Shown here: piece by piece, positions 8,747 through 17,600 of the stretch
Layout of the letters: each line of letters starts with the position of its first letter
Position numbering within the stretch: position 1 is the first letter of the stretch
Assembly (NCBI RefSeq): GCF_002906155.1
Contig: NZ_MUJK01000010.1
Location: forward strand, 62,001-126,000
Origin: Pseudomonas laurylsulfativorans
GTDB lineage: Bacteria; Pseudomonadota; Gammaproteobacteria; Pseudomonadales; Pseudomonadaceae
Direction: 5' to 3'
DNA length: 64,000 bases
Notes under the pieces: generated by a model
What the model saw: the letters and a program-made list of their open reading frames with translations, nothing else
Told to the model about the DNA's origin: nothing
The model's database searches: none
Position numbers and translations under genes: made by a program

Positions 8747-10065
8747 TCCTCGATCATCGACTGGGCGATAACGTTACGTGCCGGCTGCATCAAGTACTGC
8801 AGCATGGTGCGCTCTCCGGTGTTGATCAATACGTCTGCCGGCATACCCGCCAACAGCTTGCGATCACCCAGCTTGCGCGCCCCTTCCTGAGTCACACTGA
8901 TTCGGGCCAGGTAATACGGCGCACTGGTTTTCTCGTTGATCAAGCGGTCGCCGGATACACTCGTCACCCGACCTTCGATGACGGGTGTCGTGGCCGTGTT
9001 GAAGGCGTTGAAGCGAATGTCCGCCAACTTGCCGATAGCGATTCGATCGATGTCATTGGGCGAGACCTGCGCCTCGACCACCAGGTCGGAAACCGATGGA
9101 ACGATATCCAGCAACGGGGTTGCGGGGCGCACAACGCCACCGATGGTGTGAACCGTCATGCCAATCACCATCCCGTCTTCCGGAGCGCGGATAACCACCC
9201 TGCTCAGGCGATCCTCCAGCGCCGAGGCTTTTTCCTGCAAGTCGTAGGCCTTGGTCTGGGTCTCTGCCAACTGCTTGGTAACGTCGGCATTAAAGTCCTT
9301 GTCGATCTGCAGGATCTGCAACTGGGTTTCGTTGATCTGCAACCTGGTCTTGATGTTTGTCGAGCGGTGATCCGCCACTTCAGACTTGAGCAAATCCAAC
9401 TTGCGCGCCTGCTCCAGCATCCGCTGTTTGTCGACAAAACCCTGAGCCAGCAACTCTTTCAATTCGGCAATTTCGCCGCTATAGGATTCCTGCAAATTGG
9501 TCTTGGTACCGATCATGGTGTCGGTTCCCTTTATTTGCTGATTCAACTGGCCAATACGTTCTTGCAGGACTGCAATTTGTCCAAGTCGCGAGCTACGCCG
9601 TGCGTTGAACACCTGAGTCTCGCCGTAACGCGCCTCGGAACTGCGCTGACTGTCGGAATTGAGATCATTCGGGAATGCGATCGCCGGCAGGTCATCCCGC
9701 TCGGCAAGCAAGCGCGCCTCCATTGTCCTGGCAGCGATTAACTGGCTGCGGGTCATCTCGTACTCGGATCGCAGTTGAGCGTCATCAAGCACGATGATCG
9801 GGTCACCCTTTTTCACGACATCGCCATCATGGGCAAGCAGGTCCTTGACGATGCCGCCCTCCAGATGCTGCACCGTCTTGCGATACGTTTGCACGGTAAC
9901 GACGCCCGGCGCGTAAGCCGCGCCGTCGAGCGGAGCAAATGCCGCCCATCCGCCAAACAGGCCGAACGTCACGAAGACAATGAGAAATCCTTTACGGCGT
10001 ACGGATCTGTCGGACGTGGGCAGATCTGCAAAAGTATCGGCAGGAGTAGTGAGCGTGCGGTTCAT
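8743..10065 (-). CDS. HlyD-family type I secretion periplasmic adaptor
   Basis: 440-residue membrane fusion protein. It has a short cytoplasmic N-terminus, one transmembrane helix (about residues 27-47), a biotinyl-lipoyl-like segment around V-Q-H-L-E-G-G-I-V, a long coiled coil (about residues 95-285), and the beta-barrel end typical of HlyD/AprE/PrtE. It links the inner-membrane ABC protein to the TolC-like channel. The ATG at 10065 is chosen because the longer frame adds 40 residues that do not fit the family. It lies 13 bases after the ABC gene and overlaps the next gene, so the three form one operon. Confidence 0.91.
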   Translation of the reverse strand: MNRTLTTPADTFADLPTSDRSVRRKGFLIVFVTFGLFGGWAAFAPLDGAAYAPGVVTVQTYRKTVQHLEGGIVKDLLAHDGDVVKKGDPIIVLDDAQLRSEYEMTRSQLIAARTMEARLLAERDDLPAIAFPNDLNSDSQRSSEARYGETQVFNARRSSRLGQIAVLQERIGQLNQQIKGTDTMIGTKTNLQESYSGEIAELKELLAQGFVDKQRMLEQARKLDLLKSEVADHRSTNIKTRLQINETQLQILQIDKDFNADVTKQLAETQTKAYDLQEKASALEDRLSRVVIRAPEDGMVIGMTVHTIGGVVRPATPLLDIVPSVSDLVVEAQVSPNDIDRIAIGKLADIRFNAFNTATTPVIEGRVTSVSGDRLINEKTSAPYYLARISVTQEGARKLGDRKLLAGMPADVLINTGERTMLQYLMQPARNVIAQSMIEE

Positions 10066-10078
10066 CGATAGCTTCCTG

Positions 10079-11824
10079 TCAAACTTCGGTCGAAGCGACG
10101 TCTGTACCTGCCCGTGCGCCAGGCTTTTGCTGGGCGGGCAATTGATGCGCATTGAGTTGCGCAAGGACCTGATCCCGCGGGCCATACAAACTGATCGTGC
10201 CGGCGTTCATCACCAGCAAGCGGTCGAGTTGGGCCAGAATCGAAGTCCGGTGGGCGATCACGAAAACCGTTGCCCCGGTAAGTTTTATCTGCTGCAACGC
10301 CAACGCCAGCGCGCGCTCGCCGACCTCGTCCAGGTGAGCGTTCGGCTCATCGAGCACGATAAGCCGCGGGCTGCCATAGATTGCCCGGGCCAACCCGATA
10401 CGCTGCCGTTGCCCCCCCGATAGATTGATGCCCCCTTCGCCGATGACCGTGTCGTAGCCATTGGGCAGCATCAGAATCATTTCGTGGACACTTGCGGTCC
10501 TGGCCGCCAGCACCACTTTTTCCGGATCTACGACACCAAAACGCGCGATGTTGTCGCTGATAGTGCCTTCGAACAATTCAATGTCTTGCGGCAAATACCC
10601 GAGGTGCGGTCCCAATTGGCTTTTGTCCCAATTGGCAATATCGGCAGCATCCAGACGGACTACGCCATGCTGTGGCTTCCACACGCCCACCAAGGCCTTG
10701 GCGAGCGTGGATTTGCCCGAGGCACTTGGGCCAACGACACCGATCATTGCGCCTGCCGGTGCGTTGAAACCGATGCCTTTAATGATCGGAGTCCTTGCAC
10801 CGGGAGCCCCCAGGGTCAGGTTTTCCACCGTCACATGACCGATTGGAGCGGGCAATTGCATACGCTCGGGTTCGGCATTTTGCTGGTCGAGAATGCTGTT
10901 CAGTCGCGCGTATTGTGAACGGGCAGCGATGAATCCTTTCCAGCTGCCGATCATCAAGTCCAGCGGGGCCAGTGCTCGACCCAACAGCACGGAACCTGCG
11001 ATCACCAGCCCGGGGTTGATCTCATGGCTGACCGCCAGATAAGCGCCAAGACCGAGAATCAGTGATTGCACAAGCAGACGGAAAGTTTTTGAGATCGACG
11101 TAATGATCCCGCTGCGATCACTGGCTCGGGATTGCAACAGCAGTACTTTCTTGTGCCGCAGACTCCAGCGTGACATGAGGGAGTCAAGCATGCCCATGGA
11201 TTCGATCACTTCGGCGTTGCGCAAATTCTTGTTGGTTTGCAGCGTCGCGCCAATGCTCTCTTTATTGGCCTCTGCCAGGACTTTGCCCGTGGATTGCTCA
11301 TTGATATAGGCCAACGCCAGCAAAATCACCGCACAACCGATTGCCGTCCAGCCATACCAGGGGTGAAACAGGAACAGCACCGCGACATAGATCGGCAGCC
11401 ACGGCGCATCAAAAAACGCGAACAGACCGTTCCCGGACATGAATTGGCGCAGCCCGGTCAGATCGCTCAGCGACTGGGCCGATGCGTCCTGTCCACCGCT
11501 GTCCAGAGCCCGCTTGAAACTCGCCCGGTAGACATCCCGGCCAAGCAACACGTCGAGCCTGGTACTGACACGAACCATGATCCGCGAGCGTACCCACTCC
11601 AGCAGGCCCATGGTCACGAGCAGAAAGGTCAGAATAATGGTCAACATGGCCAGTGTCGTCAGGCTGCCGCCCGTGACTACCCGTCCATAGACCTGGAGCA
11701 TGTAGAAGGTCGGGACCAACATCAGAGCGTTGATGAACAGGCTGAAAAAACCCACCGACATGAAACTGTCCCTGCAGGCCCTCAGGGCTACTTGCAAGCT
11801 GTTTTCGGGTGCACTGCGTATCAT
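10079..11824 (-). CDS. Type I secretion ABC permease/ATPase
   Basis: 581-residue fused membrane/ATPase protein of the AprD/PrtD/HasD class. The transmembrane part covers roughly residues 20-310. The nucleotide-binding part has Walker A G-P-S-A-S-G-K-S-T, signature L-S-G-G-Q-R-Q-R, and Walker B L-I-V-L-D-E-P-N. The Asn in D-E-P-N is characteristic of this RTX-exporter branch. No N-terminal C39 peptidase domain is present, so cargo should carry an uncleaved C-terminal signal. It is the first gene of the exporter operon and is divergent from the RTX gene, a common arrangement for exporter and cargo. Confidence 0.92.
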   Translation of the reverse strand: MIRSAPENSLQVALRACRDSFMSVGFFSLFINALMLVPTFYMLQVYGRVVTGGSLTTLAMLTIILTFLLVTMGLLEWVRSRIMVRVSTRLDVLLGRDVYRASFKRALDSGGQDASAQSLSDLTGLRQFMSGNGLFAFFDAPWLPIYVAVLFLFHPWYGWTAIGCAVILLALAYINEQSTGKVLAEANKESIGATLQTNKNLRNAEVIESMGMLDSLMSRWSLRHKKVLLLQSRASDRSGIITSISKTFRLLVQSLILGLGAYLAVSHEINPGLVIAGSVLLGRALAPLDLMIGSWKGFIAARSQYARLNSILDQQNAEPERMQLPAPIGHVTVENLTLGAPGARTPIIKGIGFNAPAGAMIGVVGPSASGKSTLAKALVGVWKPQHGVVRLDAADIANWDKSQLGPHLGYLPQDIELFEGTISDNIARFGVVDPEKVVLAARTASVHEMILMLPNGYDTVIGEGGINLSGGQRQRIGLARAIYGSPRLIVLDEPNAHLDEVGERALALALQQIKLTGATVFVIAHRTSILAQLDRLLVMNAGTISLYGPRDQVLAQLNAHQLPAQQKPGARAGTDVASTEV

Positions 11825-12098
11825 CTCGGAACTGACAACCTAATGTGTTGATCGGGGATTGCGGGGCGCGCGAGTGTACCACCGGAGCACCGCTCGCAGA
11901 ATGAAATCGCCAGCATCCTGGCGTTGCAATCCAAGCGACGAGCAGCGCTGGCCCTTACTCTCTGACGATTTATAATTCCGCTATAGTTGATAATGGTTCT
12001 TTAACATGCCGGCCAAGAAACTGTAACATATGTGAAATTTTGGCCAGCAACGCCGTTTGCAGAACGATTCGGATATCGGGAGCGGCCACCCAATTAAT
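11825..12098. promoter_or_regulatory. Divergent promoter region, T1SS operon and RTX gene
   Basis: 274 bases between divergent genes. A perfect TATAAT hexamer lies at 11971-11976 on the plus strand, within an AT-rich stretch, but without a convincing -35 at normal spacing. Both transcription units must start here; exact promoters are not resolved. Confidence 0.4.
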
Positions 12099-13880
12099 AT
12101 GGAGTCACTTTTGATCAATTATTTTTCTTTACTCGCCGATATCGTCCGTGAAGAAGCGACTGCAACCGGCGCGTTGCTGCAAGACGTCGCCCGCGAACTA
12201 TTGGCCACCAATACAACTCACTCGGATGGCGCCTGGTGGGTTGCCCACGGCAATGACCCCTTCTATACCGCCGAGCAAATTTACAAAACCGTCACAGGCG
12301 ACCCGACTGCAGAACGCGCAGAACTTCTGTGCGGCAATATGGTTAACGTATTCAGCGGCCTCTGCGCGGAGCTTGGCCTGCAAAAACGCACCATCTGGAC
12401 GTATTCAGACTCCCAGGGGTTCTTTCAGGGACATACGTACCTTGAAATTTTTAATACAACTACCAACAAATGGGAAATTCAGGACGCGGACTATAACGTC
12501 TATTACACCGACGTTCGCACGGGCGAGCGTGTCGGTGTCAAAGACATGATGAACGCAGACGATATTGAAAATTTCATTCCTCATAATGCCAGTGAATCCG
12601 GATGGTCAGAGACAGGCGCAGAAGCTTTGCGCCTGGCTAATCTCTACGCTGCGCAAATTATTACTACAGAGCATAAGCTCTACACCAGCAACGACAGTCT
12701 GAGCGATACGTTACTGGCCAGCATTGCCAACTCTCTGAGCGGAGTCTTTGACTATACCGTAGACGGCGGTGTCAACGATCTGACCTCCACGCACTTTACC
12801 GATAGCAACGCCGTCACCAACAACGGGAGAGCCACGATCACCGGCACTTCGAGCGCTGACTTCGTTTCATATGACGGCAGTTCACTCAGCCCGGTGTTCG
12901 CCACGCTCGTCGGTGGAGCGGGTGATGACACGCTCGCGCTACGCTTTTCCGGCGGCCAACTTTACGGTAATCAGGGCAATGACATCCTGATTGGCGGGCA
13001 ATTGGCAGATCTTCTGGTCGGTGGCACTGGTGATGACTACATGTCTGGCGGTTACGGTGCAGACCAGTACGCGTTTTCGAAGGGCGACGGCTTCAACGAC
13101 ACCATCGACAGTTTCGGCGTAGGTGCCGACCAGCTGGTTTTCCTCGGCGTTAGCGGTACCGGCGGTACCGGTCGTACGCAAATTTCAGAAAAAGAGTTCA
13201 ACTTCCGGGTCGACCAGAAGCTGACCTCGGACGGCGTCTATCTTCGCTATGACACAGATGGCGACTCACGTTTTGATGGCGGGATGTTGATTGAAGGCCG
13301 TACGACACTGCTCACCGCCAAAGACGCTACATTTGTTTTCAACGCTGACCCGCTCAAAGGCTTTAATACGACGACCGTCGCTGCCAACCCTGGCTCGGGG
13401 TATGCCGAAAAAATCCATGGCGGTAATGCGGCAGACAAAATCCTCTATATCGGCACGCTTGGCGCGGAACTGGCTGGCAGTACCACCGGGTTAAACAGTG
13501 GCAATGACGTCATCCAGTCTCACTCGGATGCGAGCTGCTCGCTGTACGGCCAAGATGGCAACGACGTATTGGCTGGAGGAAACGGCGGCGACTTCATTGT
13601 CGGCGGCACCGGCAACGACTTGCTGATTGGTGGCAAGGGGCGGGACGTCTTCGTATTCAACGCGGGCTCGGGCTCAGACACCATCCAGGACTTCAAACAA
13701 GGTGAAGACACCCTGTATATCTATGGCTGGACGGCTTCTACCAAGGCTGTGACACAAACGCTGCAAGACAATGGGCTGGTTGTGACTTTCGACACCGCGG
13801 GCGATGGCGCTCACGGTGGCAATATCACGCTGCTCGGCCAGACGACCTTGCTGAGCAATACCGACATGTTGTTTGCCTGA
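12099..13880 (+). CDS. RTX exoprotein with transglutaminase-like N-terminal domain
   Basis: 593-residue protein predicted to be secreted in one step by the divergent type I system. The N-terminal region contains Cys78 (L-C-G-N-M at a helix start), His112 (G-H-T-Y-L-E-I) and Asp129 (W-E-I-Q-D-A-D). This Cys-His-Asp order and spacing fits the transglutaminase/papain-like superfamily. Two glycine/aspartate RTX blocks follow (about residues 272-322 and 482-525) with repeats such as G-G-T-G-D-D and G-G-T-G-N-D, which bind calcium outside the cell. The C-terminus ends D-M-L-F-A, like type I signals with a hydrophobic tail. No Zn-protease H-E-x-x-H is present, so it is not an AprA-type protease. The ATG at 12099 has a poor ribosome site; TTG at 12111 follows a GGAG better. 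Catalysis (crosslinking or peptidase) is inferred only. Confidence 0.85.
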   Translation: MESLLINYFSLLADIVREEATATGALLQDVARELLATNTTHSDGAWWVAHGNDPFYTAEQIYKTVTGDPTAERAELLCGNMVNVFSGLCAELGLQKRTIWTYSDSQGFFQGHTYLEIFNTTTNKWEIQDADYNVYYTDVRTGERVGVKDMMNADDIENFIPHNASESGWSETGAEALRLANLYAAQIITTEHKLYTSNDSLSDTLLASIANSLSGVFDYTVDGGVNDLTSTHFTDSNAVTNNGRATITGTSSADFVSYDGSSLSPVFATLVGGAGDDTLALRFSGGQLYGNQGNDILIGGQLADLLVGGTGDDYMSGGYGADQYAFSKGDGFNDTIDSFGVGADQLVFLGVSGTGGTGRTQISEKEFNFRVDQKLTSDGVYLRYDTDGDSRFDGGMLIEGRTTLLTAKDATFVFNADPLKGFNTTTVAANPGSGYAEKIHGGNAADKILYIGTLGAELAGSTTGLNSGNDVIQSHSDASCSLYGQDGNDVLAGGNGGDFIVGGTGNDLLIGGKGRDVFVFNAGSGSDTIQDFKQGEDTLYIYGWTASTKAVTQTLQDNGLVVTFDTAGDGAHGGNITLLGQTTLLSNTDMLFA

Positions 13881-13922
13881 GTTCGGGTGATCAGCCCATC
13901 GGGCATTAGTTTCTCTAAAGAA

Positions 13923-13956
13923 AAAGGCCGATCAATGATCGGCCTTTGTCGTTTTT
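13923..13956. terminator. Bidirectional terminator between RTX and comEA-like genes
   Basis: AAAGGCCGATCA / TGATCGGCCTTT inverted repeat with flanking A-run and T-run, located between the convergent RTX gene (plus) and comEA-like gene (minus). Confidence 0.85.
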
Positions 13957-13964
13957 ATCACACT

Positions 13965-14300
13965 TCAGTTCACTTCGATCCTGTCGCGGTTTCTATCCAG
14001 AATCGCCTTGCCTATACCCCTCACTTCCAGCAATTCGTCAACTGACGCAAACGCACCATTACTTTCACGATAAGCAACAATCGCTTTGGCTTTGGCCTCA
14101 CCCACTCCAGCTAGTTCACGCTGCAGCGTAGGTGCATCAGCACTATTGAGATCGACTTTTCCGGATTGCGCCATGGCGGCTACATCCTGCACCAAAGGTG
14201 CATTCTTCACCTCGGGTGCGTTGACAGGTACCGCGGTTGCCGTAAGAGAGAGGCTGGTGAGAAGGGCGAAAACCAGAGAATGGAAACTGCTTGTACGCAT
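13965..14300 (-). CDS. ComEA-like helix-hairpin-helix protein
   Basis: 111-residue exported protein. An N-terminal signal peptide (about residues 1-23) is followed by a short linker and two helix-hairpin-helix motifs (about residues 50-108) with V-D-L-N-S-A-D, G-V-G-E-A-K-A and G-I-G-K-A-I-L. This is the ComEA family, whose members bind DNA in the periplasm during natural uptake. In pseudomonads such a gene lies just after wbpM, as here. A competence role is plausible from the family but untested for this short form. Confidence 0.85.
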   Translation of the reverse strand: MRTSSFHSLVFALLTSLSLTATAVPVNAPEVKNAPLVQDVAAMAQSGKVDLNSADAPTLQRELAGVGEAKAKAIVAYRESNGAFASVDELLEVRGIGKAILDRNRDRIEVN

Positions 14301-14329
14301 TAGTGAAGCTCCATGCCGTCGTTTGAGAA

Positions 14330-14350
14330 AGCAGCTTTTCCGAAGCTGCT
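14330..14350 (-). terminator. Possible terminator downstream of wbpM
   Basis: Eight-base perfect stem AGCAGCTT / AAGCTGCT with a five-base loop, 63 bases past the wbpM stop on the minus strand. The T-tract is interrupted (TTCTC), so it may be weak. It would close the O-antigen operon before the comEA-like gene. Confidence 0.5.
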
Positions 14351-14412
14351 CTCCAAACTTAGGCTATGGCAGTGGACTGTCAAAAATGTGTACGTTACCG
14401 GATATGAAACAA

Positions 14413-16407
14413 TCAGGGTTCCAGGCGGCGCTGCTGGTAGATCCAGTCAACTATCTCACCGTCGGGGGTATAACCGCTGACCGTGTCGCGCAACAACTGA
14501 CGGACGCGCGCATAGTCGTCCTGGTCCACCGCAGCAAGCAACTCGCTCAGCTTGACCTTCAGCACATCCCAAGACAGATGATCTTCGTTGGCCGTCATGA
14601 TCATCGGGTGCTGAGTGGCCGCCACGTTGTCACCAATCAGCAGCTCTTCGTAAAGCTTTTCACCCGGGCGCAGCCCGGTGAACTCGATAGCGATATCGCC
14701 ATGCAGGTTCTTTTCCGATCGGACGCTCAGGCCGGACAAATGGATCATCTTCTCGGCCAGCTCGACGATCCTCACGGGTTCGCCCATGTCGAGGACGAAA
14801 ACATCACCACCCTGCCCCATGGAGCCCGCTTGAATCACCAGCTGCGCCGCTTCGGGGATGGTCATGAAGTATCGAGTGATCTTCGGGTGCGTAACGGTCA
14901 GTGGACCACCCGACTTGATCTGTTTGTGAAACAAAGGAATCACCGAACCCGACGACCCCAGGACGTTACCAAAACGCACCATCGTGAAACGCGTTTTGTT
15001 CACACGCGAAACATTGCTCGTATCGCCGAACAATACCGGAGCCAACTCACGACTCAGCGCTTGCAACGTCAACTCGGCAAGGCGCTTGGTGCTACCCATG
15101 ACATTGGTTGGTCGCACGGCCTTGTCCGTCGAAATCAAGACGAAGTTGGCCACTCCGGCCTGAAGTGCGGCCTGGGCCGTATTAAGCGTGCCTATCACAT
15201 TATTGAGCACACCTTCGGCAATGTTGTGTTCGACCATGGGGACATGCTTGTAGGCGGCGGCGTGATACACCGTGTCTACTCGCCAGGTTTTCATGACATC
15301 CAGCAACTTGTCCGGGTTACGAACCGACCCAAGAATCGGCAAAAGACGGATAGACAGCGACTCTCGAGCGACCCGCTGCTCCAGTTCGGACAAGATGGAG
15401 TAAAGATTGAACTCACTGTGTTCAAACAGTAGAAGCGTTGTCGGGCGCAGCGTCAGAATTTGCCGGCAAAGCTCGGAGCCAATGGAGCCCCCGGCTCCGG
15501 TGACCAACACCGACTGTCCCGTGATGCAATGTTCGAGTAAATCAGCCTGGGCCGGGACTGCGTCACGCCCGAGCAGGTCGGCAATGTCTACTTCCTGGAT
15601 ATCATCGACCTTGACCCGGCCACTGGCCAGGTCCATAAAACCCGGGACGCTTCGAACGTGCAGCGGAAAACCTTCAAGAAACCCGAGAATCTCACGACGG
15701 CGTCCACGGTTGGACGAAGGAATGGCCAGGAGTATTTCCTGAGCGCCCGTGTTATCGATCATCTGCTGGATGTGCTTGGGCTTGTACACCTGCAATCCGG
15801 AAATCACCCGGTCGGCTATTCCGCAATCGTCATCGATAAAAGCCACAGGCCGCATGACGCGCCCCATCCGCAAGGCAGCAACGAGTTGATTACCCGCCGC
15901 CCCCGCGCCGTAAATAGCCACTTTCGGCAGACCGTCATCCCGGCTCGTGAACGGGACATGCTGTGCAGCACTGAACCAGTCACCCATAAAGTACTGACGC
16001 ATGGCCAGGCGCAGCCCGCCGATCATGATCAGGCTCAACCACCAATAGTTGAAAATGATCGAGCGCGGAACCACATTTTGATGATTGCTGTACCAGTACA
16101 CCACAACGCCAAGTATCAAGGACGACAGTGTCACCGCCTTGATAATGGCGATGAGCGCGTCATTTCCAAAGTAACGCATGACGGCACGGTACATGCCAAA
16201 GCGGATGAAAAGAGGAATGGCGATGACAGGTGCACTGACAAAAAGCCAGACGTGTTGAGTGAACGGGTTGACCAACTCGTCCAGCCCGAGACGCACGACA
16301 AACGCCATCCACAGGGCAAACCAGACCAACGAAATATCAGTCAGGACCTGCAGAATGCGTTTATGTCGTCTTGGCAGACTTAACAACTTTGCCCGAATCT
16401 TATCCAT
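14413..16407 (-). CDS. wbpM: UDP-GlcNAc 4,6-dehydratase, membrane-bound WbpM
   Basis: 664-residue inner-membrane protein. Four N-terminal transmembrane helices (within the first 130 residues) precede a CoA-binding-like Rossmann segment (G-A-G-A-A-G) and a C-terminal SDR domain with T-G-A-G-G-S-I-G. The catalytic region S-T-D-K-A-V-R-P-T-N-V-M-G-S-T-K has Met in place of the usual Tyr of Y-x-x-x-K, a known trait of WbpM. It makes UDP-4-keto-6-deoxy-GlcNAc from UDP-GlcNAc, the precursor of UDP-D-QuiNAc or UDP-D-FucNAc. The ATG at 16407 aligns with the known WbpM N-terminus and has GAGGG close upstream; the GTG at 16422 is rejected. As in P. aeruginosa it is the last gene of the O-antigen locus. 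Confidence 0.95.
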   Translation of the reverse strand: MDKIRAKLLSLPRRHKRILQVLTDISLVWFALWMAFVVRLGLDELVNPFTQHVWLFVSAPVIAIPLFIRFGMYRAVMRYFGNDALIAIIKAVTLSSLILGVVVYWYSNHQNVVPRSIIFNYWWLSLIMIGGLRLAMRQYFMGDWFSAAQHVPFTSRDDGLPKVAIYGAGAAGNQLVAALRMGRVMRPVAFIDDDCGIADRVISGLQVYKPKHIQQMIDNTGAQEILLAIPSSNRGRRREILGFLEGFPLHVRSVPGFMDLASGRVKVDDIQEVDIADLLGRDAVPAQADLLEHCITGQSVLVTGAGGSIGSELCRQILTLRPTTLLLFEHSEFNLYSILSELEQRVARESLSIRLLPILGSVRNPDKLLDVMKTWRVDTVYHAAAYKHVPMVEHNIAEGVLNNVIGTLNTAQAALQAGVANFVLISTDKAVRPTNVMGSTKRLAELTLQALSRELAPVLFGDTSNVSRVNKTRFTMVRFGNVLGSSGSVIPLFHKQIKSGGPLTVTHPKITRYFMTIPEAAQLVIQAGSMGQGGDVFVLDMGEPVRIVELAEKMIHLSGLSVRSEKNLHGDIAIEFTGLRPGEKLYEELLIGDNVAATQHPMIMTANEDHLSWDVLKVKLSELLAAVDQDDYARVRQLLRDTVSGYTPDGEIVDWIYQQRRLEP

Positions 16408-16510
16408 AAACCCTCTAAGCACCTCTCGAAGCTCCTAGCATTGATACAGCAACTACAGCTCTCGGTAACTCACTTACCGACAAAGCAATACTCAAAAACC
16501 AATGCGTCCA

Positions 16511-17536
16511 TCACGCCTTGCCGGCAATTTCCAACTCGCCTGCGTGAAACTTGAAAGCCAGCAAAACGAGTGGCACGTAGGCCAGGACCAGCCCTGCCAC
16601 GCCATCGAGATATTGCATGACGACCAATATAGCCACAGGTACTAACCACAACAAATTGATCGCAGCTATTGCCAGCGTGACCACCCGATGGCTGCCAAAC
16701 TTTCGTGAAGCATACTGGTATCCATGGCTGCGATGGGCTTCATAAACCTTATCCCCTCGCAATAGCCGACGAATGAGGGTAAAGGTTGCATCAACAATAA
16801 AGACGCCCAACAAAATGAGCCAGGCCCAGAGAAACAGGGGATTGGTCCAGGCTGCATAAAGCGACATCACCGCCAGCACGATACCCAGGAAACCACTGCC
16901 GGCGTCGCCCATGAAAATCTTCGCCGGCGGGAAATTCCAGATAAGGAAACCCAAAACGGCCGCGGCCAATACAAGCGGAGCGATGGCAAGGCTGACGTGG
17001 CCTGCAATCCAGTAGACCAGACAAGCACCGACACAGGCACAAATCGCCTCGAGGCTGGCCAAGCCATCAATACCATCCATGAAGTTGTAGAGGTTAAGCA
17101 TCCAGACCAGATAAAACGCTGCGATGACATATCCGAACCAGCCGAGACTGAACTCGTGACCGAACAGGTTGATCGGCGCCATCCCCCCAATCCAGAACAA
17201 TGCCCAGAGGGCGCCACCGAAATGCGCAAGCAGGCGCCAACGCGCGGCAATATGCCCGTGATCGTCAAGAAAACCAATGATTGCGATCCAGCCGCCAGCC
17301 CCCAACAGAGCCAGCGCCATCGGCCAGGCGACGGCATCGGTCCAGGCCAGGACAGGCAGCGCAATCAGAAAGCTCAGGACGATAGCCACACCACCACCCC
17401 GAGGGGTCGGGACGGAATGTGAGCTACGTGCATTAGGAACATCGATCAGGCTGCGTGCCAACGCGTATTTACGCAATGCACCGGTGCCCAAAAATGAAAC
17501 ACCCACCACCAACGCCAACAACCATATTGTGTTCAA
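16511..17536 (-). CDS. wbpL: Initiating glycosyltransferase WbpL (polyprenyl-P HexNAc-1-P transferase)
   Basis: 341-residue, about 11-helix membrane enzyme of the MraY/WecA/WbpL family. Diagnostic loops are visible: N-F-M-D-G-I-D-G-L-A (metal and substrate binding), F-M-G-D-A-G-S-G-F-L-G, and R-R-L-L-R-G-D-K-V-Y-E-A-H-R-S-H. It transfers a HexNAc-1-phosphate (D-QuiNAc or D-FucNAc in characterised Pseudomonas systems) to undecaprenyl phosphate and so starts each O-unit. It sits between the sugar-nucleotide reductase and wbpM that supply its substrate. This is the canonical position, and identification is firm. Confidence 0.94.
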   Translation of the reverse strand: MNTIWLLALVVGVSFLGTGALRKYALARSLIDVPNARSSHSVPTPRGGGVAIVLSFLIALPVLAWTDAVAWPMALALLGAGGWIAIIGFLDDHGHIAARWRLLAHFGGALWALFWIGGMAPINLFGHEFSLGWFGYVIAAFYLVWMLNLYNFMDGIDGLASLEAICACVGACLVYWIAGHVSLAIAPLVLAAAVLGFLIWNFPPAKIFMGDAGSGFLGIVLAVMSLYAAWTNPLFLWAWLILLGVFIVDATFTLIRRLLRGDKVYEAHRSHGYQYASRKFGSHRVVTLAIAAINLLWLVPVAILVVMQYLDGVAGLVLAYVPLVLLAFKFHAGELEIAGKA

Positions 17537-17600
17537 AGGTCAACTTCCTGAAACAGCCACAATCACTTCTGCAATTGGACTGGCATTGTCATAAGCCAGC

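Noticed and set aside
12099..13880. Idea that the RTX protein is an AprA-type metalloprotease
   Set aside because: No H-E-x-x-H zinc motif anywhere; Cys/His/Asp pattern fits another enzyme class.
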